Shown here: positions 17,119-25,811 of the stretch, piece after piece | Layout of the letters: the number at the start of each line of letters is the position of its first letter | Position numbering within the stretch: the stretch's first letter is position 1 | NCBI RefSeq assembly: GCF_003345255.1 | Contig: NZ_CP029331.1 | Coordinates: 806,001-870,000 of the forward strand | From: Pseudothauera hydrothermalis | GTDB taxonomy: Bacteria; Pseudomonadota; Gammaproteobacteria; Burkholderiales; Rhodocyclaceae | Length of the DNA stretch: 64,000 nucleotides | Direction of reading: 5' to 3' | Translations under genes and position numbers: made by a program | The notes under the pieces: model-generated | Database searches by the model: none | What the model was told of the DNA's origin: nothing | What the model saw: the letters and a program-made list of their open reading frames with translations, nothing else

Positions 17119-18186
17119 ATGCGCGTCATGGGTTTGATCATTGTATGGCTGCCGCTTCTGTTGGGGTGTGAAGCCGCATCTGTGGCCGATGCGGTACAAC
17201 AGCCGCCGTGGGTGCGTACCGCCGAGATCGAACCGGCCACCGCCAGGGAGTATGTGTTGTCCGGTACGGTGCGGGCGCGTACCGAGTCGCCGCTGTCGTT
17301 TCAGGTGCCGGGGCGCATCGTTGCACGACTGGTCGAGGCCAATCAGCGCGTCGACCGCGGTCAAGCCTTGCTGCGCTTGGATAGCCGCGACCTCCAGCAA
17401 ACGGTGACCGCCGCCGAGGCTGAGCTGGCCGCGGCACAGGCCGCGTTGGCCACCGTGGAGGCCGATCTGGCGCGCCATCGAGCGTTGCAGCAGCGCAACT
17501 TCATCAGTGCGCAAGCCTTGGCGCGCACCGAACTGCAATGGCGTGAGGCGCAGGCGCGGCGCGATGCCGCGCAGGCCAGGCTGGCCGAGGCCAGTAACGC
17601 GCTCGATTACGCGGTGCTTTCGAGCCCGGCTGAAGGTGTGCTGCTGGAGGTGACCGGCGAGCCGGGGCAGGTGGTCGCGGCAGGCCAGCCGGTTGCCGTG
17701 CTGGCGCACGGAACGGCGCGCGAGGTCGAAGTGTTTTTGCCAGGGCAATGGACACCGCCTGCCCAAGGGCAGGCTTTACTGGCCGACGGCAGCACGCTTG
17801 CGCTGCGTTTGCGGGAAGTGGCAGGGGCGGTCGAGCCCCAGGCGCGCACACGTCGGGCGCGATATTCGGTGACTGACGGTGCGCTGGCGCTGGTGCCGGG
17901 CACCGTGGTGCGTGCCCGCTTCGAGGCCGCTGCCCAGTCGCCTGCCGAGGCGGCCGCTGACCAGGCGGTCTTTTCGGTGCCGATTGGCGCACTGGATGAG
18001 CGCGGCGGCGGCGCCCGGCTCTGGCAGGTGCGCGAAGGCCGGGTAAGCGCCACGCCGGTGCAGGTGCTGGCAGCCGATGACCGCTCAGCCCAGGTCAGCG
18101 GCAGGCTGGCCGCCGGGGATCGGGTGGTGGCGCTGGGCGTTCACCTGCTGCGCGAAGACATGGCAGTGCGCGAGCTGCCGCGATGA
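17119..18186 (+). CDS. RND efflux periplasmic adaptor lipoprotein (MFP family)
   Basis: The 355-residue protein bridges an RND pump to an outer-membrane channel. It begins with a lipoprotein signal MRVMGLIIVWLPLLLGC, lipidated Cys at residue 17. A lipoyl/barrel-sandwich half follows (LSFQVPGRIVARLVEANQRV), then an Ala-rich coiled coil of about 70 residues and the second lipoyl half (VLLEVTGEPGQVVAAGQPV). The start at 17119 has GAGGT 8 bases upstream. It overlaps the pump gene by 4 bases (ATGA), so the two are co-translated. No OprM-type channel gene is adjacent, so the channel is presumably encoded elsewhere. Confidence 0.94.
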   Translation: MRVMGLIIVWLPLLLGCEAASVADAVQQPPWVRTAEIEPATAREYVLSGTVRARTESPLSFQVPGRIVARLVEANQRVDRGQALLRLDSRDLQQTVTAAEAELAAAQAALATVEADLARHRALQQRNFISAQALARTELQWREAQARRDAAQARLAEASNALDYAVLSSPAEGVLLEVTGEPGQVVAAGQPVAVLAHGTAREVEVFLPGQWTPPAQGQALLADGSTLALRLREVAGAVEPQARTRRARYSVTDGALALVPGTVVRARFEAAAQSPAEAAADQAVFSVPIGALDERGGGARLWQVREGRVSATPVQVLAADDRSAQVSGRLAAGDRVVALGVHLLREDMAVRELPR

Positions 18187-21100
18187 GCTTCCCCAATTTA
18201 TCCGCGCTCGCGGTGCGCGAGCGGGCGGTTACCCTGTTCTTTCTGATCCTGTCGGTGCTGGCCGGACTGTATGCCTTTGCTGCGCTCGGTCGCGCGGAGG
18301 ATCCGGCCTTCACCGTGCGTGTCTTGGTGGTCAATGTGCTGTGGCCAGGCGCCGCGCCCGCGCAGATGCGCGATCAGGTGGTTGATAGGCTGGAGAAACG
18401 CTTGCAGGAAGTCGAATACCTCTACCGCATCGAAACCACCATCCGTCCAGGCCAAGCGACGCTGCAGGTGGAGTTTCAGGATTACACCCCTCAGGCCAAG
18501 ATTCCTGATTTGTTCTACCAAGTGCGCAAGCGTATGCAGGACGAGGCGCCGCAGTTGCCTGCCGGCGTGATCGGTCCGGTGGTCAACGATGATTTCGGCG
18601 ATGTGTATTTCAAGCTGATGGCGGTCACCGCACCGGGCCTGCCGTTGCCTGAACTGGTGCGTGAAGCCGAGGCCATCCGTGACCGCCTGCAGCGTGTGCC
18701 GGGTGTGCACAAGGCGCTGGTGTTGGGCGAGCGTAGCGAGCGGGTTTTCGTGGAGTTCGACATCGTCCGGCTGGTGAACCTGGGGGTGTCGCCGCAGGCG
18801 ATTTTTGAAGCCATCGATGCCAGCAACCGGTTGGTGCCGTCCGGCCGCATCGAAACGGACGGTCCGCGCCTGTATCTGCGTGTGGATGCCGACCTGTCTG
18901 ACCCTGACGCGCTGGCGGCACTGCCGATCCGGGTGGGTGACAAGCTGCTGCGGGTGGGAGAGATCGCCACCATCCGTCGCGGCTTTGAAGACCCTCCCAG
19001 CGTGTTGGTGCGCTCTCGCGGCGAGCCCGCCGTGCTGCTGGGCGTGGTGATGACCAAGGGCGAAAACGGTCTGGCGCTGGGCGAGCGGCTGGACGCTTTT
19101 GTTGAGGCCGAGCGCGCGCGGCTGCCGCTGGGTATGGAACTTGCCACGCTGACCAATCAGGCCGAGGCCATCCGTGCGGCGGTCAATCTTTTTCAAGTCA
19201 AATTTCTGGTCGCGCTGGCCGTGGTGATGGGTGTCAGTGTGCTGGCCATCGGCTTGCGTGCGGGCATCGTGGTTGGCATAGCGGTGCCATTGACCTTGGG
19301 CATTACTTTCGTGGTGATGTGGGCCAAAGGGATCAACCTCGATCGCATCACCTTGGGCGCACTGATCATTGCCTTGGGGCTGTTGGTAGACGATGCCATC
19401 ATCGCGGTCGAGATGATGCTGGTGAAAATGGCCGAGGGCTGGGAGCGGGTGCGCGCTGCCGGCCATGCGTGGAATGTCACCGCTGCGCCGATGTTGTTTG
19501 GCACCCTGGTGACCGTGGCCGGGTTTGTGCCCATCGGTTTTGCGCGTTCTGGGGTGGGTGAATACGCCGGCAATATTTTCTGGGTGCTGGCCATTGCCTT
19601 GCTGGTGTCTTGGCTGGTGGCGGTCACCTTTGCCCCTTACCTTGGGGTCAAGCTGCTGCGCAATGCGCCCGGCGGCCATCATGGCCATGCCGCGCTCTAC
19701 CAGAGTCCGCGCTACCGGAGCCTACGCCGGTTGATTCAAAGTTGCGTGCGTTGGCGCAAGGCGGTCGTCGCCACCACCGTGCTGTTGCTGGGACTGGCGG
19801 GTGTGGGCATGGCCACCGTGGTGCAGAAGCAGTTTTTCCCCAGCTCGGATCGACCGGAGGTTCTGGTCAGCGTCTATTTGCCACAAGGATCGAGCATCTC
19901 TGCCACCGATGCCGCGATGCGGCGCGTGGAGGCCCTGCTCAAACCCATGCCCGAAGTACGCTCGCTGCTCAGTTATACCGGCAGCGGTGTGCCGCGGTTT
20001 TTCATCTCCGCCAACCCGGAACCGCCCGATCCGGCCTTCGGCAAGCTGGTCGCGGTCACCGGCGGGCCGCTCGAGCGCGACCGCGTGATCGCGCAATTGC
20101 AAAGTCATATCGATGCCGGCGAGTTTCCCGAAGCGCGTGTGCGGGTCTATCGGCTGTTGTACGGACCGCCGGTGATCTGGCCTTTGCAGTTGCGTGTGCT
20201 CGGCCCAGACCCGCAAGTGCTGCGGGGCATCGCCCATCGGGTGCGTGAGATCATGGCCGCCAACCCGCATGTGGTCGATGCTCATCTGGAGTGGGATGAA
20301 CGTGTCCCGGCGCTGCATGTTGCGGTCGATCCAGAGCGGCTGCGTCTGATCGGGCTGACCCCGCAGGACTTGTCGCAGCAACTGCAATTTCTGCTCGAAG
20401 GCGTGCCGGTGACGCAACTGCGTCAGGACATCCGCAGCGTGACGCTGGTGGCGCGCGGCGCGTTGCCGCGGCCATTGGATGCGGCGAAACTGGGCGGGCT
20501 GGAAGTACTCAGCCGCGACGGTCGCAAACTGCCGCTGGCGCATCTGGGGCAGGTGACGGTGCACTTCGAGGAGCCGGTGATCAAACGCTACAACCGGGAA
20601 CCTTTTCTTGCCGTGCTGGCCGAGGTGAGCGGTGCACAGCCCAACGATGTGACCGCCGCGGTATGGAAAGCGCTGGCCCCGCTGCGCGAGGAGCTGCCGG
20701 CAGGTTACCGGATCGATATCGGAGGCTCGGTCGAAGCCTCGGGGAAGGCGGATGCCTCGATCAAAAAACTGCAGCCGGTGATGCTGGCGCTGATGCTGAT
20801 CTTCATCATGCTGCAAATGCGTTCGTTCTCCGGCACCTTCATGGTGCTGGCCACCGCGCCACTCGGCTTGATCGGTGCGGTGCTGGCCTTGCTGTTGTTC
20901 AATCAACCGTTTGGCTTCGTCGCCTTGCTGGGGCTGATCGGGCTGGCCGGCATCTTGATGCGTAATACGCTGATTCTGACCCAGCAGGTGGCCGACAACT
21001 TGGAGGCCGGCATGTCTGCCCAGGACAGCGTGGTCGAAGCCGCGGTGCAGCGCGCCCGTCCGGTGGTGCTGACTGCGCTGGCCGCGGTGCTGGCCTTTGT

Positions 21101-21251
21101 CCCGCTCACTCAGGACAGCTTTTGGGGGCCGCTGGCCTATGTGTTGATCGGCGGCGTGGCGGTGGGCACCGTAATCACCTTGCTGTTCGTGCCCGCGTTG
21201 TATGCGCTGTGGTTCCGGCTGGATCGCCCCCAGACAGACCGCTTGGGCTGA
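18183..21251 (+). CDS. RND efflux pump, inner-membrane permease (AcrB/HAE family)
   Basis: The 1022-residue protein shows the RND layout of 12 membrane helices and two large periplasmic loops. TM1 lies at about residues 13-33, a helix cluster near residues 335-490, a second cluster near 860-1010. GALIIALGLLVDDAIIAVEMM contains the paired Asp residues of the TM4 proton relay. It is a proton-driven exporter of hydrophobic compounds or drugs working with the adaptor upstream. Substrate is not predictable; divergence from AcrB suggests the less-studied efflux group with a TetR/adaptor/pump layout. The stop is 17 bases before the convergent histidine kinase stop. Confidence 0.95.
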   Translation: MSFPNLSALAVRERAVTLFFLILSVLAGLYAFAALGRAEDPAFTVRVLVVNVLWPGAAPAQMRDQVVDRLEKRLQEVEYLYRIETTIRPGQATLQVEFQDYTPQAKIPDLFYQVRKRMQDEAPQLPAGVIGPVVNDDFGDVYFKLMAVTAPGLPLPELVREAEAIRDRLQRVPGVHKALVLGERSERVFVEFDIVRLVNLGVSPQAIFEAIDASNRLVPSGRIETDGPRLYLRVDADLSDPDALAALPIRVGDKLLRVGEIATIRRGFEDPPSVLVRSRGEPAVLLGVVMTKGENGLALGERLDAFVEAERARLPLGMELATLTNQAEAIRAAVNLFQVKFLVALAVVMGVSVLAIGLRAGIVVGIAVPLTLGITFVVMWAKGINLDRITLGALIIALGLLVDDAIIAVEMMLVKMAEGWERVRAAGHAWNVTAAPMLFGTLVTVAGFVPIGFARSGVGEYAGNIFWVLAIALLVSWLVAVTFAPYLGVKLLRNAPGGHHGHAALYQSPRYRSLRRLIQSCVRWRKAVVATTVLLLGLAGVGMATVVQKQFFPSSDRPEVLVSVYLPQGSSISATDAAMRRVEALLKPMPEVRSLLSYTGSGVPRFFISANPEPPDPAFGKLVAVTGGPLERDRVIAQLQSHIDAGEFPEARVRVYRLLYGPPVIWPLQLRVLGPDPQVLRGIAHRVREIMAANPHVVDAHLEWDERVPALHVAVDPERLRLIGLTPQDLSQQLQFLLEGVPVTQLRQDIRSVTLVARGALPRPLDAAKLGGLEVLSRDGRKLPLAHLGQVTVHFEEPVIKRYNREPFLAVLAEVSGAQPNDVTAAVWKALAPLREELPAGYRIDIGGSVEASGKADASIKKLQPVMLALMLIFIMLQMRSFSGTFMVLATAPLGLIGAVLALLLFNQPFGFVALLGLIGLAGILMRNTLILTQQVADNLEAGMSAQDSVVEAAVQRARPVVLTALAAVLAFVPLTQDSFWGPLAYVLIGGVAVGTVITLLFVPALYALWFRLDRPQTDRLG

Positions 21252-21267
21252 GCCGGCCGCACCACGC

Positions 21268-22602
21268 TCAGGCGCCGGCCGATCCTCGTCGGGGTAGTGT
21301 GACCGTGGCCTCCAGTCCGCCACCTGGAGCGTTCGCCAGGCGTACGTCTCCCCCCTGAGCGCGTAGCAGGTTGCGCGCGATCGCCAGTCCCAGCCCGGTG
21401 CCGCCGGTTTCGCGGCTGCGCGAAGCTTCGGTGCGGTAGAACGGTTCGAACACTTTTTCCAGTTCCGCCTCGGGCAGTCCAGGGCCGTGGTCGCGGATGC
21501 GCACCAGCGCGAAAGTCGGTGAATCTTCGACGACGATCTCTACACGTTTGCCGAACTTGACTCCGTTTTCGACAAGATTCCAAAGCGCGCGGCGCAACGC
21601 GACCGGCTGTGCCGGGCACGGCTGCGCGGCGCGGCCATGGAGCGCGACCGACCAGCCCATGTCTGCCGCGTCGCTGCACAAGGCTTCCAACAAGCCGTTT
21701 ACATCCACCGGTTGAAGCGGCGCGGTGTTGTCGCGGCTGCGCGCATAGTCCAGCCCCTCGCGCACCAGCGCCTGCATGGCGTCGAGGTCGGCCTGAAAGC
21801 GGGTGCGTAAGCCGTCGTCTTCGATCATTTCCGCGCGCAGACGCAGGCGGGTGATCGGCGTTTGCAAGTCATGCGAGATGGCGGCCAGGATGCGGGTGCG
21901 CTCGGCGATGTGTTCGCGCACACGCTGCTGCATGTGGTTGAAAGCCGCTGCGGCCTGGGTGACTTCGGTGGGGCCGCGGATATTCAGCGGCGGGCTGTGC
22001 TCTGGGGCCTCGCCCAGACGGCGGGCAGCTTCGGCCATACGCGAAAGCGGCCGTGTGGCGATGCGCACCGCTACCCAGGTCAGACCCAGCACGCCGCCAA
22101 TCAAGGCCGCCAGCGCGGCGAGTAGCCGGCCGGGAGCGGGCATGGGAAAGCTGGGCGCCGGCGGGATGCCCGGCAGGCGTACCTGCAGCGGACTGCCGTC
22201 GGCCAGCCGCAGGGCGATCAGCAACGCACCGTGCGGGCCCTCGCCGCGGTGATGGATGAACAGGGCGACTTCACGCTCCGGCATGGCCGCGCGTAAGGCG
22301 GGCAGGAGCGGATGGTCGGGTGGCAATGGGCGGGCGCGCTCGGGCAAGGGGCGTAGCGACAGGCGCAGACGGCGGCGGCCCAGTTCGTCCAGCCAGCGCT
22401 CGCGCTCTGCCGGGGTCAGGCGGTCGAGTACGTCGGCAGAGGCGGCCACCTCCTGCGCGATGCCTTCGAACAGGGCGCTGCGCCCGATGCGTTCGCGCTC
22501 GCCGATGAAAAGCGCAAAGCTCACCGCCAGCACCAGGGCAATGCCAACCAGCCAGATCAGCATCAGGCGGGCGAACAGGCTGCGCGGCCACGGGAAATTC
22601 AT
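21268..22602 (-). CDS. Sensor histidine kinase, EnvZ/OmpR class
   Basis: The 444-residue membrane kinase has TM1 near residues 12-32, a periplasmic sensor of about 120 residues, TM2 near 155-175, a HAMP domain, the phosphoacceptor His in AAISHDLQTPITRLRLRAEM, an N-box (LWNLVENGVKFG) and a G-box ending GGTGLGLAIAR. Its start overlaps the regulator gene by 4 bases, so kinase and regulator form one operon with the regulator first. The divergent Spy-like gene suggests envelope or periplasmic protein stress as the signal, by analogy with CpxAR/BaeSR; this is inference. Confidence 0.95.
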   Translation of the reverse strand: MNFPWPRSLFARLMLIWLVGIALVLAVSFALFIGERERIGRSALFEGIAQEVAASADVLDRLTPAERERWLDELGRRRLRLSLRPLPERARPLPPDHPLLPALRAAMPEREVALFIHHRGEGPHGALLIALRLADGSPLQVRLPGIPPAPSFPMPAPGRLLAALAALIGGVLGLTWVAVRIATRPLSRMAEAARRLGEAPEHSPPLNIRGPTEVTQAAAAFNHMQQRVREHIAERTRILAAISHDLQTPITRLRLRAEMIEDDGLRTRFQADLDAMQALVREGLDYARSRDNTAPLQPVDVNGLLEALCSDAADMGWSVALHGRAAQPCPAQPVALRRALWNLVENGVKFGKRVEIVVEDSPTFALVRIRDHGPGLPEAELEKVFEPFYRTEASRSRETGGTGLGLAIARNLLRAQGGDVRLANAPGGGLEATVTLPRRGSAGA

Positions 22603-23363
22603 GAGTCGCTGCCGCCACGGGCGACCGGTGTGACCTCGCAGGCCAGCACATAGCCTTCATTGCGCACTGTTTTGATGATGCTCGGTTCGCGCGCGTTGTC
22701 ACCCAGCCGCTGACGTAGGCGGCTGACCATCAAGTCGATCGAGCGATCGAACACATCCGCCTCTCGCCCCTGGGTCAGCTCCATCAGTTGGTCACGGCTC
22801 AGCACGCGTTGCGGATGAGCAAGGAAAACACCCAACATGCGGTATTCGGCGCCGGACAGCGGTACTACGGTGCCGGCGGCATCGATCAAGTGGCGATTGA
22901 CCGTGTCCAGTCGCCAGTGCGCAAAGTGGAGCTCACGCGCGTTGGCCGGTGGTGCGGCCTCCAGATTGGGCGGCAGGGCGCGCGCGCGGCGCAAAATGGC
23001 GCGGATGCGTGCGTACAGCTCGCGCGGCACGAATGGCTTGGGCAGGTAATCGTCGGCGCCCATCTCCAGGCCAAGGATGCGGTCCATGTCCTCGCCCCGC
23101 GCGGTAAGCATCAAGATCGGGATGTTGGCGTGCGGACCGCCGGCGGCTCGCAAGTTGCGGCATAGGGTCAGGCCGTCTTCGCCGGGCATCATCACGTCCA
23201 ACACGATCAGGTCGATGCGGTGACGCTCCAGTGCGGATTTCATTTCGCGCCCGTCGGCTGCGATGCTGCAGCGCAGGCCTTGTTTTTCCAGATAGTCGGC
23301 CAGCAAGGTGCGGATTTCGCGGTCGTCATCGACGATCAGCACGTGGTCTTGTTGGTTGCTCAT
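22599..23363 (-). CDS. OmpR-family response regulator
   Basis: The 254-residue protein has a receiver domain with the acidic pocket in VLIVDDDREIR, phosphoacceptor Asp in LIVLDVMMPGEDG, Thr in MLTARGED and Lys in DDYLPKPFVPREL. A C-terminal winged helix-turn-helix follows (RVLSRDQLMELTQGREADVFDRSIDL, no more than 20 shown contiguous here as separate parts: RVLSRDQLMEL and RSIDLMVSRLRQRLG). The start at 23363 has AGGAGA upstream; the open frame upstream of it lacks a good site. Likely targets are its own operon and the divergent Spy-like gene, whose upstream region holds an inverted repeat. Confidence 0.95.
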   Translation of the reverse strand: MSNQQDHVLIVDDDREIRTLLADYLEKQGLRCSIAADGREMKSALERHRIDLIVLDVMMPGEDGLTLCRNLRAAGGPHANIPILMLTARGEDMDRILGLEMGADDYLPKPFVPRELYARIRAILRRARALPPNLEAAPPANARELHFAHWRLDTVNRHLIDAAGTVVPLSGAEYRMLGVFLAHPQRVLSRDQLMELTQGREADVFDRSIDLMVSRLRQRLGDNAREPSIIKTVRNEGYVLACEVTPVARGGSDS

Positions 23364-23483
23364 GTGCGCATTCTCCTTGGCCGGCATCTTAAGCCGGGGT
23401 CGGGATGATTTTGTATCCCAGCGTATCTGCGCGCCATGCAGAGACATGGCGGTGCAATCGGGCCGGTTGCTGACAAATCCGGC

Positions 23484-23502
23484 TTACAAGCCAGTGTTGT
23501 AA
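23484..23502. promoter_or_regulatory. Inverted repeat upstream of the Spy-like gene
   Basis: TTACAA-N7-TTGTAA lies 58 bases before the Spy-like start and about 120 bases before the regulator start. It is a candidate binding site in the divergent promoter region. OmpR-type regulators more often use direct repeats, so the owner is uncertain. Confidence 0.4.
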
Positions 23503-23511
23503 TGGCCTCGT

Positions 23512-23529
23512 GCCCCGGAAGGCCGGGGC
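23512..23529 (+). promoter_or_regulatory. GC hairpin in the Spy-like gene leader
   Basis: GCCCCGG-AAGG-CCGGGGC forms a 7-bp stem with a 4-base loop 30 bases before the start codon. No T-tract follows, so it is more likely an mRNA-stabilising leader stem than a terminator. Confidence 0.4.
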
Positions 23530-23559
23530 CGGAGAACCGATCACGTAAAGGAGAGCATC

Positions 23560-24105
23560 ATGAAAACCTGGATCAAAACCACGCTCGCCGCCTCACTGAT
23601 CGCGCTGGCCGGTGCTAGCACGGCCTTGGCGCGCGGCGGCGAGTGCGACGGTTTCGGGCTGCTGGGCAAGGTGGGCTGGCAGCAAATGAGCCCCGAAGCG
23701 TTGCAGTCCCGTATGACGCAGCGCATGGACCTGCAACTGGCCCGGCTTGAGCTTGCTTTGGCGCTCAAACCTGCACAGCAGCCGGCCTGGGAGTCGTTCA
23801 AAAGCGCAATGCATGAGCGCGCAGGCAAAATGGCAGAACGGCTTCAGCAGCGTTTCAAGGACGACCGTCCCCAAACCGCTGTCGAGCGGCTAGAGCGGAT
23901 GGAAGAGATGAGCAAGCTGCACCAGACCGAAGTGTCTGAAACACGCAAGGCGGTGGAAAAATTCTATGCCACGCTGACCGATGCACAGAAAAAAGTTTTT
24001 GACGCCGATTTCAAGCTAATGGGATCGATGCAACCCGAGGGGCGTCATGGCGGCATGGGGCCGAAAGGCGAGCCCGGCCCGCGTGGCGACCGCGGTCGCG
24101 GCTGA
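23560..24105 (+). CDS. Spy/CpxP-like periplasmic protein with collagen-like tail
   Basis: The 181-residue product has a Sec signal peptide (MKTWIKTTLAASLIALAGAS, cleavage after about ALA at residue 25), a helical body rich in Met, Gln and Arg, and one LTxxQ motif, LTDAQKKVFDADF, near residues 139-151. This is the hallmark of Spy/CpxP chaperones and signalling proteins. The last 15 residues form five Gly-X-Y triplets (GPK GEP GPR GDR GRG), unusual for this family. AAAGGAGAG precedes the start. It is divergent from an OmpR-type two-component operon, resembling the cpxP-cpxRA layout. Confidence 0.88.
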   Translation: MKTWIKTTLAASLIALAGASTALARGGECDGFGLLGKVGWQQMSPEALQSRMTQRMDLQLARLELALALKPAQQPAWESFKSAMHERAGKMAERLQQRFKDDRPQTAVERLERMEEMSKLHQTEVSETRKAVEKFYATLTDAQKKVFDADFKLMGSMQPEGRHGGMGPKGEPGPRGDRGRG

Positions 24106-24128
24106 TACTCATTGGGTTTGACGCAAAA

Positions 24129-24164
24129 CAACGGCCACCGCATAGGGTGGCCGTTGTGTTTTTT
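24129..24164 (+). terminator. Terminator of the Spy-like gene
   Basis: CAACGGCCACC (24129-24139) pairs with GGTGGCCGTTG (24146-24156) around loop GCATAG, followed by TGTTTTTT. This is a strong intrinsic terminator 24 bases past the stop codon. It also separates the gene from convergent aceA. Confidence 0.9.
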
Positions 24165-24195
24165 GGCGATGCCGGACGAGCCGGCCGCCTGTCGA

Positions 24196-25509
24196 TCAGT
24201 GGAATTGCTCTTCTTCGGTGGAACCGGCCAGCGCCTTCACGGAAGAGGAGCCGCCCTGGATCACGGTGGTCACGTCGTCGAAGTAACCGGCGCCGACTTC
24301 CTGCTGGTGCGACACGAAGGTGTAGCCCAGTTCGCGCGCGGCGAATTCGGGCTCCTGCACCATTTCCACGTAATGCTTCATGCCTTCGCCGCGTGCGTAG
24401 TTGTACGCGAACTTGAAGGTGTTGAACCAGTTGACATGGATGCCGGCCAGGGTGATGAACTGGTACTTGTAGCCCAGCGCGGAGAGTTCGTCCTGGAAGC
24501 GGGCGATGGTCTTGTCGTCCAGGTTCTTCTTCCAGTTGAACGACGGCGAGCAGTTGTAGGCCAACAGCTTGCCCGGGCAGGCGGCATGCACGGCCTGGGC
24601 GAACTCGCGGGCGAAGCCCAGATCCGGGGTGCCGGTCTCGCACCACACCAGGTCGGCATAGGGCGCGTAGGACACACCACGGCTGATGGCTTGCTCCAGA
24701 CCGTTCTTGACCCGGTAGAAGCCTTCCTGGGTGCGCTCACCGGTGAGGAAAGGCTTGTCGCGGCTGTCGTGGTCGGAGGTGAGCAGGTTGGCGGCTTCCG
24801 CGTCGGTACGGGCCAACACGATGGTGGGCACGCCCATCACGTCGGCGGCGAAACGCGCGGCGATCAGCTTCTCGATCGCTTCCTGGGTCGGCACCAGCAC
24901 CTTGCCGCCCATGTGGCCACACTTCTTGACCGCGGCGAGCTGGTCCTCGAAGTGCACGCCCGCAGCACCGGCGGCGATCATGTTCTTCATCAGCTCAAAG
25001 GCGTTCAGCACGCCACCGAAACCGGCTTCGGCATCGGCCACGATGGGCAGGAAGTAATCGATGAATTCCTTGTCGCCGGGGTTGATGCCACGGCTCCACT
25101 GGATTTCGTCGGCGCGCTTGAAGGTGTTGTTGATGCGGCGCACCATGGTGGGAACGGAGTCGTAGGCGTAGAGCGACTGGTCCGGATACATGGTCTCCGA
25201 GGTGTTGCCGTCGGCGGCCACCTGCCAGCCGGACAGATACACGGCTTCCAGGCCCGCCTTGGCCTGTTGCATGGCTTGACCGGCGGTGATGGCGCCAAAG
25301 GCATTCACATAGCCTTTCTTGGCGCCGCCGTTGATCAGGTTCCACAGCTTTTCGGCGCCGCGCTTGGCCAGGGTGTATTCGATCTGCAGGGAACCGCGCA
25401 GACGGACTACATCGGCAGCGGAGTAACCACGCTTGATGCCTTTCCAACGGGGGTTTTCGGCCCAGTCTTTCTCCAGAGCGGCGATTTGCTGTTCGCGGGT
25501 CAGAGTCAT
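24196..25509 (-). CDS. aceA: Isocitrate lyase
   Basis: AceA cleaves isocitrate to glyoxylate and succinate, the first step of the glyoxylate shunt needed for growth on acetate. The family signature KKCGHMGGK with catalytic Cys is near residue 197. The substrate-binding segments FNWKKNLDD and [10 protein letters not shown] are also visible. The product is 437 residues, the usual bacterial length. The start at 25509 ([12 protein letters not shown]) has AGGA 8-10 bases upstream; the open frame extends about 500 bases further but those bases hold the promoter. No malate synthase gene is adjacent. The partners icd and aceK lie 10-14 kb away. Confidence 0.97.
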   Translation of the reverse strand: MTLTREQQIAALEKDWAENPRWKGIKRGYSAADVVRLRGSLQIEYTLAKRGAEKLWNLINGGAKKGYVNAFGAITAGQAMQQAKAGLEAVYLSGWQVAADGNTSETMYPDQSLYAYDSVPTMVRRINNTFKRADEIQWSRGINPGDKEFIDYFLPIVADAEAGFGGVLNAFELMKNMIAAGAAGVHFEDQLAAVKKCGHMGGKVLVPTQEAIEKLIAARFAADVMGVPTIVLARTDAEAANLLTSDHDSRDKPFLTGERTQEGFYRVKNGLEQAISRGVSYAPYADLVWCETGTPDLGFAREFAQAVHAACPGKLLAYNCSPSFNWKKNLDDKTIARFQDELSALGYKYQFITLAGIHVNWFNTFKFAYNYARGEGMKHYVEMVQEPEFAARELGYTFVSHQQEVGAGYFDDVTTVIQGGSSSVKALAGSTEEEQFH

Positions 25510-25629
25510 CTTTATTCCTTGCTGGCTGACGATGGATGAGGGAGAACGCTTCCGATGCGGGCTTGGCCGAACGGGTGCGCTGTCTGGAAGCCGCTGTGGC
25601 GCAGGCCACGCCGGCATCCGATGCGGCAC

Positions 25630-25658
25630 AGTATAGGAATATTTCCGCTCTGCAGCAA
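25630..25658 (-). promoter_or_regulatory. Sigma-70 type promoter of aceA
   Basis: On the minus strand TTGCTG (25653-25658) and TATACT (25630-25635) are separated by exactly 17 bases, close to the TTGACA/TATAAT consensus. Transcription would begin near 25623, giving a leader of about 115 bases. The 302-base gap 25510-25811 otherwise holds the AT-rich palindrome upstream of this promoter and no gene. Confidence 0.65.
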
Positions 25659-25662
25659 TAAG

Positions 25663-25674
25663 TCTTATATAAGA
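25663..25674. promoter_or_regulatory. Perfect AT-rich palindrome upstream of the aceA promoter
   Basis: TCTTATATAAGA is a perfect 12-bp palindrome four bases upstream of the proposed -35 hexamer, followed directly by another ATATAAG half. A dimeric regulator bound here would touch RNA polymerase. A related element lies upstream of icd at 38183-38196. The regulator is unknown. Confidence 0.5.
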
Positions 25675-25794
25675 TATAAGAAAAAAATTTGCTAATTTAA
25701 AACAGATGCTTAGCGTGCTTATTTCACGATGAGAAATGCAGGTGATGGTTGTGAAACGCTGCGCTGGTGCGCTGCGCAAGACTGCGGCCGGTGC

Positions 25795-25810
25795 AGCCTT
25801 GCGCGAGGCT
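25795..25810 (-). terminator. Small hairpin at the rraA 3' end
   Basis: AGCCT-TGCGCG-AGGCT (5-bp stem) sits one base past the rraA stop codon. There is no T-tract on the minus strand after it, so termination here is doubtful. Confidence 0.25.
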
Positions 25811-25811
25811 T

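Noticed and set aside
18198-21323. Long minus-strand open frames (496 and 533 codons) antisense to the RND pump
   Set aside because: His/Gln-rich reverse-strand artefacts; the plus-strand protein is a full-length RND permease.
24112-25539. 475-codon plus-strand open frame antisense to aceA
   Set aside because: Isocitrate lyase is unmistakable on the minus strand, and the frame begins inside the Spy terminator region.
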